A stretch of DNA of 40,109 bases from Planctomycetota bacterium (GTDB lineage: Bacteria; Planctomycetota; Planctomycetia; Pirellulales; Pirellulaceae): positions 1 through 40,109 of the forward strand of contig JAPOIJ010000023.1 in NCBI GenBank assembly GCA_029979005.1, in the 5' to 3' direction. The position numbers and the translations under genes were made by a program. Below, one piece after another: positions 8,054 to 17,551 of this stretch (within the stretch, counting starts at the first letter, position 1; every line of letters starts with the position of its first letter). The notes below the pieces were generated by a model, which saw only the letters and a program-made list of their open reading frames with translations, was not told the DNA's origin and ran no database searches.

Positions 8054-9460
8054 ATGAATACAGAAATGAATCCTTCGCAGTTCTTGTCGAGACGGGCGAT
8101 GCTGAAAACCGTTTCTTCCGGATTTGGATTTCTCGCCTTTTCGTCGTTAGCAACTCTAGCTAGCGCACGTGATGATCAGAGGGAGAGTAAAAATCCGCTT
8201 GCCACAAAAGCTCCGCACTTTCCAACCAAAGCCAAGCGTGTGATTTTTCTTTGTATGCGGGGTGGTCCGTCTCATGTTGATACGTTTGACTACAAGCCAG
8301 AGTTGATCAAAAGTCATGGAAAAACAGGCAAATTTCGCGGTTCGATACTGAAATCTCCTTGGGATTTTCCTGCCTGCGGAGAAAGTGGTCTACGCATTTC
8401 TGAATTGTTTCCATCACTTGGTAAACAGGCCGACAAGCTTTGCCTTTTGAAGGGGATGAACACTGATCTTCCAGTTCACCCACGAGCGTTAACTCAAATG
8501 CACACCGGGAATGCACAATTTGTTCGTCCATCCCTCGGTGCCTGGGCTCTTTATGGTTTAGGCACAGAAAATGACAGTATGCCCGGGTTTGTTTCAATTA
8601 ACCCTGGAGCCGGGAATGCACAAACTTATGGCAGTTCATTTCTACCTGCCATTTATCAAGGGACTAAGTTAGGTGGTTCTCGAGCTGGCGGAAGGATGCG
8701 GGGCCAGAGTGCGGGGGGAGGGATTCCGGATATTGCCAATCCTCGTCTGAATACCAGACAACAACGGCAACAGCTTGAATTTATTCAGAAGCTAAATCAA
8801 GAAAAGCTCCGTCGTGAAAAAGAACATCCCGGTGTTGAGGGAGTGATCGAGTCCTACGAGCTCGCTTTTCGGATGCAAGCTGAGATGCCAGACTTGCTGG
8901 ACTTATCCAAGGAAGATCAGAAAACGCTTGACCTATACGGAATTGGTCAAGGAGAAACCGATAAATTTGGAAAGCAATGTTTGTTGGCTCGTCGGATGTC
9001 TGAGTCGGGTGTGCGATTTATTGAAATCTCTCACGACAATTGGGACACTCATTTCAGCATGACAACTCGGTTGCCACAGCTCTGTAACCAGATTGACAAA
9101 CCTATCGCAGGCCTCCTCGAAGATCTTCAACGTCGCGGATTGCTTGATGAAACGCTAGTGATCTGGGCGGGCGAATTTGGGCGCACTCCCTACGCACAAG
9201 GTAGTGACGGTCGGGATCATAATAATAAGGGCTATACAACGTGGATGGCGGGCGGAGGCGTGAAAGGTGGTTTTAGCTACGGAGGGACTGACGAATTAGG
9301 CGCGGTTGCCGTGGATGGAAAATGCCACATTCACGATTGGCATGCTACCATTTTACATCTATTGGGCCTCAATCATGCAGAGCTGACGTATCGGTATGCG
9401 GGGCGAGATTTTCGCTTGACGGATGTCTACGGCAATGTGATTAAAGACATCATTGCCTAA
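8054..9460 (+). CDS. DUF1501 family protein with Tat signal
   Basis: 468 residues from the ATG chosen by its ribosome site. The N-terminus carries a twin-arginine type signal (SRRAMLKTVSSGFGFLAF) ending near LASA, so the protein is probably exported folded. DUF1501 proteins have the alkaline phosphatase/sulfatase fold. Segments seen here that are typical of the family are MRGGPSHVDTFDYKP, the HDNWDTH segment, [12 protein letters not shown] and [20 protein letters not shown], which supply candidate metal and acid/base residues. It lacks the CxPxR sulfatase motif. It follows the PSCyt1 gene after 52 bases with no terminator between, so the two are probably one transcript. The substrate is unknown. 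Confidence 0.93.
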   Translation: MNTEMNPSQFLSRRAMLKTVSSGFGFLAFSSLATLASARDDQRESKNPLATKAPHFPTKAKRVIFLCMRGGPSHVDTFDYKPELIKSHGKTGKFRGSILKSPWDFPACGESGLRISELFPSLGKQADKLCLLKGMNTDLPVHPRALTQMHTGNAQFVRPSLGAWALYGLGTENDSMPGFVSINPGAGNAQTYGSSFLPAIYQGTKLGGSRAGGRMRGQSAGGGIPDIANPRLNTRQQRQQLEFIQKLNQEKLRREKEHPGVEGVIESYELAFRMQAEMPDLLDLSKEDQKTLDLYGIGQGETDKFGKQCLLARRMSESGVRFIEISHDNWDTHFSMTTRLPQLCNQIDKPIAGLLEDLQRRGLLDETLVIWAGEFGRTPYAQGSDGRDHNNKGYTTWMAGGGVKGGFSYGGTDELGAVAVDGKCHIHDWHATILHLLGLNHAELTYRYAGRDFRLTDVYGNVIKDIIA

Positions 9461-9606
9461 TTCCTTTATTTCCGAATGGAGTAAAACGATCAGGTGATTG
9501 GTTAGAGATTCCCGAAAAATCTTTTTTCAATTCGAATCTTAAATGATCATTAATCTTCCTGAATAACGTTTTTATTTTTAGCGATTTTAGATGAAGGTGA
9601 TTGACT

Positions 9607-9861
9607 CTACGGAGTGTTCGAAAAACAACTCCATCGCTCAATACTCGAAGAATTTAATTGTTGGGCTAGTAACTTTTCAAATGGAGATTGCTGTGCGATC
9701 TCCTGAATAAAGGGGAACCGGCCTCTTTCGAAGTCTGATGATTTTTGTCTTTCAGCGCGAGCTTGCAAAAAGAGAAACAAGAATAGCGTGACTGCGATAG
9801 TTTCTAATAGAAAAGCACCAAAGAAATTTGTGATTCGTCTTGGCTTGGTTCGACGTGGCAT
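9607..9861 (-). CDS. Small single-pass membrane protein, hypothetical
   Basis: 84 residues from the ATG at 9861, preceded by AAGGAATATCG; an upstream GTG at 9879 is less likely. The layout is a basic N-terminus (MPRRTKPRR), one strongly hydrophobic helix (about 14-33, AFLLETIAVTLFLFLFL), then a polar, charged tail of about 50 residues. By the positive-inside rule the N-terminus is cytoplasmic and the tail faces outward. No family is recognised. It is divergent from the helicase gene and convergent with the DUF1501 gene. Confidence 0.5.
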   Translation of the reverse strand: MPRRTKPRRITNFFGAFLLETIAVTLFLFLFLQARAERQKSSDFERGRFPFIQEIAQQSPFEKLLAQQLNSSSIERWSCFSNTP

Positions 9862-10100
9862 CGATATTCCTTTCTGCACGTTGTTAAAAGTTATTTCCTA
9901 ATCAGGATTGGTCAGTTGCAATGGTTGATAAGGCAAACGGAGTGCCAATTTTGTCAAAGCGACGATGATTGTTTTCATTAATCGATTATTTCAAGAATAC
10001 TCCTGAAAATTGGGAGTCGAATCGGACAGCAGTTGCAAGTGCTGGCAAGGTCGTAACAATCAAATGTAATTGTTACAGCAATCAATTTGATAACAGTCTG

Positions 10101-12560
10101 ATGTCAGTGGAGCACACTATTTCAACGGATGAATTACAAGCCCGTCGCGACGAAATTGCAGAATTGTACTTTGATCAATTGGTCTTTGAACCTTACCCGG
10201 TCCAGGAAGAGGCGCTCCTTTCCTGGTTTACATCTGATCAGGGCGTGCTTGTTTGCGCGCCTACTGGAACGGGGAAAACCTTGATAGCTGAGGCCGCCCT
10301 TTTCGAAGCCTTGAAGCTTGGGAAAACGGCGTACTATACGACGCCTTTGATTGCGCTGACGGATCAAAAATTCCGTGACATCCAGAAAACGGTTGTAGAA
10401 TGGGGATATTCCGCTGCCGACGTTGGTTTGGTGACCGGCAATCGCAAGGTGAATCCAAACGCAAAAATACAAGTCGTTGTTGCGGAGATATTGCTAAACC
10501 GCTTGTTGCACCCAGAGGCCTTTGATTTTGAGAATGTTTGGGCCGTCGTCATGGACGAGTTCCATAGTTTCAATGATCCGGAGCGAGGGATCGTATGGGA
10601 GTTTGGTTTGGGGTTGCTGCCATCGCATATCAAGACCTTGCTACTTTCAGCGACTGTAGGAAACTCTCGAGAATTTGGGATGTGGTTGAACCGGGTGCAT
10701 GACCGCAATCTGAAATTGGTCGAGAGTAGCGATCGAAAGGTTCCGCTATCTTACCATTGGGTCGAGGACAAGATTCTTCCAGATCAAATTGAGGAGATGT
10801 TCCAGGGGGAAGAGGACGCGCGTTATACGCCGTTGTTGCTGTTTTGTTTTAACCGTGAGCAATGCTGGACTGTTGCCGAAACGCTGAAGGGAAAGAAGTG
10901 TGTCGATCAGGAACAACGAAAACTATTGAGTGATCGATTAAACCAGTTTGATTGGTCTCAGGGGGTTGGGCCTAAGTTAAAGCAAATTCTAGTGCGTGGT
11001 ATAGGGGTGCATCACGCGGGTGTTCTGCCAAGATATCGAAAAATTGTGGAAGAGTTATTTCAAGAAAAACTACTCAGTGTTTGCGTGTGTACTGAAACTC
11101 TCGCAGCGGGCATAAATTTGCCGGCACGGAGTGTTGTGTTGCCAACCTTAATCAAAGGTCCCCGTGGAAAAATGAAGTTGATTGAGCCAAGTTCGGTCCA
11201 TCAAATGTTTGGCAGAGCAGGGCGACCTCAATTTGACGACCGCGGATATGTTTTTGCATTACCTCATGAAGACGATGTGAAAATTCTGAAGTGGAAAGAA
11301 AAATACGATCAAATCCCGGACGATACCAAAGATGTTGGCTTGCGGAAGGCCAAGAAGGCATTGAAAAAGAAACAGCCAAAACGGCGCGAGGGTCAACAAT
11401 ATTGGTCGGAGCAACAGTTTCAGCAATTGATCACTGCCCCCTCGGCTGATTTGGCAAGCCGAGGACCTCTCCCCTGGAGACTGTTGGTATATATGCTCGA
11501 TGCGTCATCGGACGTTGCTCGAATTCGTAAATTAGTGGCTGGGCGATTGCTCGCCCCCAAGGAGCAGATTTCTGCACAAAAACGGCTGAATCAACAGTTG
11601 GTTACTTTGTGGCGCGGCGGTTACCTGACGCTTGATCCCAAACCGCCCTTGGCTGAGTTAGACGAGGGGCAGTCGGTGGATTCAGAGTCGGCGGGTGAAG
11701 CAGAGGTGGAGGAAGAACCTGAGGTATCCATAACACTCGATTTAGGTCAGCGGCGATCAACACCTGAACCCCAACCGGTGGAAACGTCTTCAAGGAAAAT
11801 CCAAAAAACTGAGGATGCCGGTTCTCGTGAGGTGGAGTACCAGCCGAAAACGGCCACACCGACAGAGAAGATGGCTGATCTCCTAAAGCTACGAGGTGTA
11901 CACCCTCTTTACGCTTTATTTTTGATGAACCATCTTGGGATCGCCGATACGAATGAGCGCATTATGGCCTTCGAGAGTATTCTGCAGCTCTCCCGTTCGT
12001 TAGGGAAAGCAATTCGGATTCCGCGCCCTGATATACTGCCTCCAGGCCCACTGGCAACCACGCGGCTCGATTCGCAACTTCTCAAATTGGGTTTGGCGAC
12101 GGCGGAGGAACTGGGAAGTCGTGAGAAAGATGAAGACGAAGATAAAAAACGGGGATGGTATGACGAGGATGATTACGTCCCGGTTTTGAACTTGCCCCAC
12201 AAGCTTCAGCGTTTATTTCAGCATGACTTTCCCGGCGTCCATGATGTCAGGATCACGCCGGTGTGGGTGGTAGGAGAACTGCTGCAATACGGGACGGATT
12301 TTAACAAGTATATCACCAGCCATAAGTTGCAAAAACAAGAGGGAGTTATTTTTCGACATCTGCTTCGATTTATATTGTTGATTGACGAGATGGCTGAATT
12401 ATGTCCTGCGGATGTAGAGCATGACGTTTGGCGAGAGGAGTTATTTGCGATCGCTGATCAGCTAGAAGAAATTTGCCGACTTGCCGATCCCAATAGCACC
12501 GACCAGTGGCTTGCGGAGACAAGAGAAGATTCAGAAAAATCGAGAGAATCAAATTCATGA
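10101..12560 (+). CDS. Ski2-like DExH-box RNA/DNA helicase
   Basis: 819 residues from the ATG at 10101. The frame stays open to a TTG at 9969, but those 44 residues look like translated leader; neither start has a clear ribosome site. Superfamily 2 motifs in order: Walker A APTGTGKT (53-60), Ia around TTPLIALTDQKF, II DEFH (152-155), III LSAT (182-185), IV LLFCFNREQC, V TETLAAGINLPA (331-342), VI HQMFGRAGRP (368-376). Motifs V and VI are those of the Ski2/Mtr4/Hel308 group. An acidic, Pro-rich linker (about 550-625) leads to a C-terminal region of about 190 residues with no recognised domain. A role in RNA unwinding or turnover is likely but the substrate is not shown. Its stop overlaps the next gene start (ATGA). 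Confidence 0.9.
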   Translation: MSVEHTISTDELQARRDEIAELYFDQLVFEPYPVQEEALLSWFTSDQGVLVCAPTGTGKTLIAEAALFEALKLGKTAYYTTPLIALTDQKFRDIQKTVVEWGYSAADVGLVTGNRKVNPNAKIQVVVAEILLNRLLHPEAFDFENVWAVVMDEFHSFNDPERGIVWEFGLGLLPSHIKTLLLSATVGNSREFGMWLNRVHDRNLKLVESSDRKVPLSYHWVEDKILPDQIEEMFQGEEDARYTPLLLFCFNREQCWTVAETLKGKKCVDQEQRKLLSDRLNQFDWSQGVGPKLKQILVRGIGVHHAGVLPRYRKIVEELFQEKLLSVCVCTETLAAGINLPARSVVLPTLIKGPRGKMKLIEPSSVHQMFGRAGRPQFDDRGYVFALPHEDDVKILKWKEKYDQIPDDTKDVGLRKAKKALKKKQPKRREGQQYWSEQQFQQLITAPSADLASRGPLPWRLLVYMLDASSDVARIRKLVAGRLLAPKEQISAQKRLNQQLVTLWRGGYLTLDPKPPLAELDEGQSVDSESAGEAEVEEEPEVSITLDLGQRRSTPEPQPVETSSRKIQKTEDAGSREVEYQPKTATPTEKMADLLKLRGVHPLYALFLMNHLGIADTNERIMAFESILQLSRSLGKAIRIPRPDILPPGPLATTRLDSQLLKLGLATAEELGSREKDEDEDKKRGWYDEDDYVPVLNLPHKLQRLFQHDFPGVHDVRITPVWVVGELLQYGTDFNKYITSHKLQKQEGVIFRHLLRFILLIDEMAELCPADVEHDVWREELFAIADQLEEICRLADPNSTDQWLAETREDSEKSRESNS

Positions 12561-13492
12561 AAAACTTAATTCAACTTTCACTTGGCTTAATTGTGATCAC
12601 GCTGAATATGGTACCTGTTCTCGCGGTTCAGACTGATCCGCCAAACCAGGAATTGGAACTGCCTGCATGTGATATTTATCTATTCGATGTCGTGACAGCA
12701 GAGAATTCAATTTCGATTGCAAACGGCCGGAATGTAACGAAACGCGCCGGATACGACAATCAACCCTGGTTTACTCCGAGCGGTAATTCGTTTTTGTTTA
12801 CCGCAAATTATCAAGCCGATCGGACGGATGTTTATGAATTTGAATTGGAATCAGGAGAGATTCAGCAAGTCACTGATAGTCCTGATCAAGAATATTCTCC
12901 GCAAGTTTCCGAAGATAATCAGACACTATCCTTTGTGACGGATGGTGAAACTGCGAATCAGAGCATCTGGTCGATTGATCGCGAGGGTAAAAATTTCAAC
13001 TGGGTGTTGAAAGACCTTGGAGAGCGGGAGCCGGTCGGCTACTACGCATGGAATCGATCTACGAAACAAATTTTATTTTGGTCGCGCTACGGGTTTAGCT
13101 TGCAATTAGTGGATCTCCAGAAAAATACAGCTCGATACGTTACGGGAGATGCAATCCCTGTGTCACCTCAAATCATTCCAGGAACCACAAATTTTAGCTT
13201 TGTTCATCGGCAAGGAAACGGAGAAGTTTGGATTAAGGAATTGAATCCGAAGACCTTCGCGATACGTCCGTTAGTCATGATTGTTGGTGCGAACCATCAC
13301 TATGGTTGGACACCCTGTGGAAGCATTTTGATGGCTCAGGGGACGAAGCTACAGCAATGGAGACCCGGTGGTAAGTGGGAGGCGGTTGCGGATTTTTCAG
13401 AATTTAAAATGCAGTCACCAACGCGTTTAGCGGTTAGCCCTGACGGAAAGAAGATGGCGGTCGTCGCGGCCGATGCCATGTCAGGTAAATAG
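12557..13492 (+). CDS. Secreted TolB-like beta-propeller protein
   Basis: 311 residues. The ATG at 12557 shares bases with the helicase stop (ATGA), which implies translational coupling. A signal peptide (about 1-24, LIQLSLGLIVITLNMVPVLA) is followed by repeats of the PD40/WD40-like type, with sheet-forming units such as QPWFTPSGNSFLFTANY, YSPQVSEDNQTLSFVTDG, and a last one near LAVSPDGKKMAVVA. This predicts a periplasmic beta-propeller like TolB or the N-terminal part of oligopeptidases, without a catalytic domain. Pairing a periplasmic propeller with a cytoplasmic helicase is odd, and the overlap may be positional only. It ends 26 bases from the convergent sulfatase stop. Confidence 0.82.
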   Translation: MKNLIQLSLGLIVITLNMVPVLAVQTDPPNQELELPACDIYLFDVVTAENSISIANGRNVTKRAGYDNQPWFTPSGNSFLFTANYQADRTDVYEFELESGEIQQVTDSPDQEYSPQVSEDNQTLSFVTDGETANQSIWSIDREGKNFNWVLKDLGEREPVGYYAWNRSTKQILFWSRYGFSLQLVDLQKNTARYVTGDAIPVSPQIIPGTTNFSFVHRQGNGEVWIKELNPKTFAIRPLVMIVGANHHYGWTPCGSILMAQGTKLQQWRPGGKWEAVADFSEFKMQSPTRLAVSPDGKKMAVVAADAMSGK

Positions 13493-13518
13493 ACTTGATT
13501 TGATGTAGGCGAGGAGTG

Positions 13519-15009
13519 CTATTCAATTCTTGGTTTCAATTTCTTTTTCATTTGTGGCCAAGTGGTATTTTTGAATTGCTCTCGTTTTTCAGGTCGATCC
13601 GCATCAACGCTATTCCAGAGTGAGATGCCGGTTTGAACCAAAGCAGCTTCGTTTTCAGGGAAAAAAACTGCCAACTTTTTCTTAGTTGACGCCGCCTCAG
13701 GAGATTTTGCGAGATTATTCCATTCATTGGGATCGTTACGGTGATCGTAGAGTTCTTCAGTTCCGTCAAAATAGCGAGTGTAGCGCCAATGGTCATCTCT
13801 GAGGGAATAATTTCCTCGTCCCCACGTTGTGATTGCAGGAGCGGTAACCTTGGCGGCTGGATTACGAATTTGTTTTACCAAGCTGGTTCCATCTACATAT
13901 TGAGGAACCTCGATTCCGCTAAGTTCGCCGAGTGTACGGTAGACATTAATGAGCGAAACTGCTTCATTGCAAATCCCAGACTTCATTTGCCCGGGCCGCG
14001 GGTCAAGGATGATAAATGGGACACGGGTTGCTTCTTCCCATAATGAAAATTTTCGAAAACTTCGTTTTTCCCCCTGATGGAAACCGTGGTCAGACCAAAG
14101 CACAATGATCGTGTTTTTGGCGTACCGGCTGCTTTCAAGTGCATCAATGACTCGTCCTACGTTGTAGTCTGCCCAGGAATTGCACGCGAGATAAGCACGG
14201 TGAACTTTTTCCCAGGATTTGTCTTTGCGAAATTTGAAATCATCTCCCAGCTTGGCCATCGATCTACCAACCCAAGGAATATCCTGCAGATCATCAGCGA
14301 GAATTGGGGGTGGCTCAATTGTCTCTGCCTGCATATCGAAAAAAGGTTGTGGACAAATGAAAGGTAGATGAGGTTTCACAATTCCAACCGCTAAGAAAAA
14401 AGGTTGGTCATGATCTTGTTGTATGACTTTGATTCCGTAATCGGCAACTTGGTAGTCCGGATGGTCGGCGAGTGGATTGGTCGTTGGACAAAACGACATT
14501 TTGGATGACTTATTTTGTTGGTAGCCTTTTTCGACCGCCCGGTTTAGGCCGCTAGGGGTATGGGTACGGTAGTGATCCCAGTCATCGGTGTTTTCTTTGA
14601 CTCCGTGAAAAATTTTTCCTGCTCCAAACGTTTGGTAGCCATTTTGTCGAAACAGCTTCGGAAGGCTCGTGTATTTGGACAGAACTGAATCAGGTATTTT
14701 TGTCTGATCGTAGAATGGATAAAGACCGGAATGAAAGGGTTCGACCCCGAGAAGCAATCCTAGTCGGCAGGGAGAGCATGCAGGGGCGATACAATGAGCG
14801 TTAGTGAAATTGACACCGCGTTTAGCAAGCTGATCCATGTTGGGCGTTTTAGCCTGTTGGTGGCCATCGAGAAATCCAACCCAGTCGTTCATGTCATCGA
14901 TGGCGATGAACAAAACGTTGGGGGCATTTTGATTGGCTTCTTCGTTTCCAAAAACTGGATTAACTAAAAAGTGAATAAGAAAAAGGCTGGGCAGGATCAA
15001 GGATTTCAT
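13519..15009 (-). CDS. Secreted Cys-type sulfatase, iduronate-2-sulfatase-like
   Basis: 496 residues from the ATG at 15009, chosen because it starts directly at a signal peptide (MKSLILPSLFLIHFLVNPVFG); a GTG at 15063 would put 18 residues in front. The active-site motif C78-S-P80-C-R82 fits CxPxR, in which the Cys becomes formylglycine. Metal-site residues are D38-D39 in the IDDMNDW segment and the LWSDHGFHQG segment. The order of motifs (ApNVLFIAIDDMNDW, KTPNMDQLAKRGVNFTNAHC) is that of the family S1 iduronate-2-sulfatase-like group. It would remove sulfate esters from algal or animal polysaccharides in the periplasm. No maturase gene is visible nearby. Confidence 0.93.
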   Translation of the reverse strand: MKSLILPSLFLIHFLVNPVFGNEEANQNAPNVLFIAIDDMNDWVGFLDGHQQAKTPNMDQLAKRGVNFTNAHCIAPACSPCRLGLLLGVEPFHSGLYPFYDQTKIPDSVLSKYTSLPKLFRQNGYQTFGAGKIFHGVKENTDDWDHYRTHTPSGLNRAVEKGYQQNKSSKMSFCPTTNPLADHPDYQVADYGIKVIQQDHDQPFFLAVGIVKPHLPFICPQPFFDMQAETIEPPPILADDLQDIPWVGRSMAKLGDDFKFRKDKSWEKVHRAYLACNSWADYNVGRVIDALESSRYAKNTIIVLWSDHGFHQGEKRSFRKFSLWEEATRVPFIILDPRPGQMKSGICNEAVSLINVYRTLGELSGIEVPQYVDGTSLVKQIRNPAAKVTAPAITTWGRGNYSLRDDHWRYTRYFDGTEELYDHRNDPNEWNNLAKSPEAASTKKKLAVFFPENEAALVQTGISLWNSVDADRPEKREQFKNTTWPQMKKKLKPRIE

Positions 15010-15106
15010 AGAGGTACAGTTGGAGAAAAATAGTTGTGGATAAGTCCAATGGATCTTGAACACGAGGCCAACTTACAGAAGTCAATCAAATTTAAGAACA
15101 CGATGT

Positions 15107-15850
15107 TTATTCGTCGTTCGCAATTTTTAGTGCCTGCTCAGTGATGCTGGCTTGCTCGCTTGTTTTTTTCTGAATCGGCTGGAATAAAATTCGGGATGTG
15201 TGGATTTCAAACTCGTTTTTTCCACGCGTCCCCGTCAGGAAAACCTGCGTTTGGTAGGGAGTAAGTTGATTAATTGAAAACCCATTCATTGTGGCGAAGC
15301 GAAAGCCCAGCATGATGGGAATTCTCTCATCGTTTACGATCAAAATTGGCTGATTGTTTTCAATGGATAGCTTCCCGGAAAGAAATGGCTCAGCTTCAGT
15401 GGGCTGGTGATGGCCAGTGTCTTCTGGTGTTAGAAGATAAAAATTGAGTCGCTTAATATCTTTCGACATGGTGGAGCGCATAGTTTTTGCATTCCCGAGG
15501 CGAGATATTAAAAACAGCTGCTTGGCTGGCAGCGGAATACCTACCCGCTTCAATTCCGCCTCGGGTACGTTTTCGTCGATGGCATCGACCACTACCTGTT
15601 GATTTTTCCAATCGTACCACGGTCGGTTCATTTTTAAGGCAATTGCAACACCGTCGGTCAATTTTACGTCGAACTCTTGTTCATCTTGCTTGACACGAAT
15701 CGAGTACTTTTTCCTTTCAGTCACGATCCCCTGAATACGAATTGTTTCAGTTGATTTTTCTGCGACCGATGACTGAGGTTGCGCTTGCAGTCGTGCTTCG
15801 CCTACCGTGAAGCTAGTAACTAGCATCAGGAAAAGAATTGTTGTTTTCAC
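15107..15850 (-). CDS. Secreted protein of unknown function
   Basis: 247 residues from a GTG at 15850, picked because it begins a signal peptide (VKTTILFLMLVTSFTVGEA); the frame is open to a TTG at 15916. The mature part is beta-rich with repeated short segments such as IRIQGIVTERKKYSIRVKQ and LSGKLSIENNQPILIVNDE, which suggests small OB-like or barrel domains. There are no Cys pairs and no catalytic motif. No family is recognised. It lies 97 bases upstream of the sulfatase on the same strand and downstream of the PA-IL-like gene; whether they form one transcript is open. Confidence 0.65.
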   Translation of the reverse strand: MKTTILFLMLVTSFTVGEARLQAQPQSSVAEKSTETIRIQGIVTERKKYSIRVKQDEQEFDVKLTDGVAIALKMNRPWYDWKNQQVVVDAIDENVPEAELKRVGIPLPAKQLFLISRLGNAKTMRSTMSKDIKRLNFYLLTPEDTGHHQPTEAEPFLSGKLSIENNQPILIVNDERIPIMLGFRFATMNGFSINQLTPYQTQVFLTGTRGKNEFEIHTSRILFQPIQKKTSEQASITEQALKIANDE

Positions 15851-16040
15851 GGTTTGATTCCAATCCAGTTGGCGACTTTGCAACGGCGTATTTATTATAA
15901 TCCAATTGCATCCCAATCGAGAGAATTTGCTATCTGATGGGGATTTTTAACAGGTTGAATACGTCTTGATGTTCACAAAGAAGAAGTTTGTGGAATAACT
16001 CTCTTGTGCGAATTAAGATTTCTCGGATCAGTTAAAGTGC

Positions 16041-17222
16041 TTACTTTTTACCAGGGCTAACCACAATTTTTGCTTGGTATTCCCCGGTCCATCGGTACCC
16101 ATTCCCGTTGCCTGCATAGCTGTCCCGCATGGCAATTCCAAGATATAAAATGCCACTCGTTTTGGCGACGAAACTACCGTTGGTTCCAATTGCTACACAC
16201 CGGGAATTGTCCTTGCCGACTCTGGCTGTAAGCTTGCCAGAGTTGATGCCGTTCCATTGACTGCGATTGGTCAGGCCCTCCGGTGAACTTGTATTGTTCC
16301 AGTTGGTCCAGTTAACAGTTCCACTTCCCCGAATTGTAATGCGATCTCCTTTGTTGACCCTTATTTTGGTTGACTGAGGCGTCCGTTGAAAGAAAGCCTC
16401 TGCAGGAACTGCGACCGTCTTTCGCACATCCGGACCGGTTGTCTCGATACTCCGGTCTGCGAATTTGATGTCGCTCAATTCAACCTTTAGGTCGCCAAAT
16501 TTACTCTTCAGGGAAAATTGCTTTTGCTGAATTTCACCAACAATGGAAAAGTCAGGAGTGACAATCGTATCCTTAAGCGCCGAGGGTTCGTCCGTCGGAA
16601 GCATTTCATCTTCGTTGAGCTCTGCTTCTTCTTCGAAGACTTTGCGGATTTCTGACAGTAGCTTTTTCTGATTTTCGTTGGCCTGAGTTGCCAGTTGGTC
16701 GAGTAGTATTTGGTTTTTTACACCAAGAGATTGTATTTCCTTTTGCGCAGCGATTCGAGTTTTTTCATCGGCGTCGCCCATTTTTTCAAAGAGCGACGAA
16801 ATCGATTCAACATAGTCTGGACGCGTGTTGAGGCCGGGCTGAAATTTAATAATTCTTGAAATCGGAATCTTGAGCATTCCGTAACTATTTTTTACATCGA
16901 TGTGGTTAGTTAAGAAACCACCGCCGATGATCGAGCCATCCATTAAGTGAAGCTGCGCAAACTGTTTTCCAATAGTTTTCTGTTGGTTTGGCTGAGGTGT
17001 AGTACTTATTTCGGGCTCATCTTCTTCCTGCGTTGCAGTGTCAGGTTTTGTCTGCTCCGCAACAATTTTGAGCTGCTTGACTTGAGCAGGTTCGTCCTGC
17101 ACTTCTTCACTCTGCCAGGCGCTGGCCTCAGTAGGGATCGCAAAAGCTAAAGCCATGATAAGAAAACTTACTTTGAAAGCAGTTCGCCCTCGAGATTTAA
17201 GATTATCGCCGCCGAACTTCAT
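16041..17222 (-). CDS. Secreted protein with C-terminal PA-IL/LecA-like domain
   Basis: 393 residues; ATG at 17222 with GGAG nine bases upstream. A long signal peptide (about 1-36, hydrophobic core VSFLIMALAFAIP, end ASA) is followed by an acidic linker. Next comes a region (about 85-260) with LHLMDGSIIGGGFL and LKIPISRIIKFQPG units, resembling short beta domains found in planctomycete secreted proteins, plus a helical stretch at 140-200. The last 115 residues, from KIRVNKGDRITIRGSGTVNW through LTARVG to YLGIAMRDSYAGNG, read like the galactose-binding PA-IL lectin fold, where the closing DxxxxNxG segment helps bind calcium and sugar. Sugar binding at the cell surface is an inference. Confidence 0.72.
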   Translation of the reverse strand: MKFGGDNLKSRGRTAFKVSFLIMALAFAIPTEASAWQSEEVQDEPAQVKQLKIVAEQTKPDTATQEEDEPEISTTPQPNQQKTIGKQFAQLHLMDGSIIGGGFLTNHIDVKNSYGMLKIPISRIIKFQPGLNTRPDYVESISSLFEKMGDADEKTRIAAQKEIQSLGVKNQILLDQLATQANENQKKLLSEIRKVFEEEAELNEDEMLPTDEPSALKDTIVTPDFSIVGEIQQKQFSLKSKFGDLKVELSDIKFADRSIETTGPDVRKTVAVPAEAFFQRTPQSTKIRVNKGDRITIRGSGTVNWTNWNNTSSPEGLTNRSQWNGINSGKLTARVGKDNSRCVAIGTNGSFVAKTSGILYLGIAMRDSYAGNGNGYRWTGEYQAKIVVSPGKK

Positions 17223-17441
17223 GGGTGAACACTCCGAATAGGTAAAACTACACCCTTTAGTTTAACGAGTCATGCTTGGGTGATCAAAACCTATTATCTC
17301 TGCTGTGCAGCGTGGTCGCGGCAATGAATTGGAATTACGGTTCGGTTTTTCGCAGAATAGTCAGTAATGTCGTTTTTTGCAGGATTGCTGCGTTGGTTAG
17401 ACCGTTGCTCAATAATTCAATTGGAAGCAATTCCAGAAGGG

Positions 17442-17477
17442 AACGAACTTTTGATCTTGGGGATAAGTTCGTTTTTT
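17442..17477 (+). terminator. Intrinsic terminator, orphan, plus strand
   Basis: AACGAACTT (17442-17450) pairs perfectly with AAGTTCGTT (17465-17473) across a 14-base loop and runs into six T (17472-17477). On the minus strand no T tract follows, so the orientation is plus. Confidence 0.65.
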
Positions 17478-17551
17478 GAGCGGGTTAGAGACCCTGAATT
17501 TAAAAAATCCTGGAACCGAAGGACGTCAGCAGACAAATGAAGGACCGCGAT

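Noticed and set aside
9506-9527. Hairpin AGATT/AATCT plus T run after the first DUF1501 gene
   Set aside because: Only five AT-rich pairs; too weak to call a terminator with confidence.
9969-10100. 44-codon N-terminal extension of the helicase from a TTG
   Set aside because: The added residues do not resemble the start of Ski2-like proteins, and the ATG at 10101 begins shortly before the first conserved helix.
15967-15999. Hairpin CACAAA/TTTGTG between two secreted-protein genes
   Set aside because: Short AT-rich stem without T run; within chance expectation.
17276-17479. Plus-strand frame of 67 codons ending at the orphan terminator
   Set aside because: TTG start without ribosome site, no domain-like pattern, and the stop lies past the hairpin; an sRNA is a better reading.
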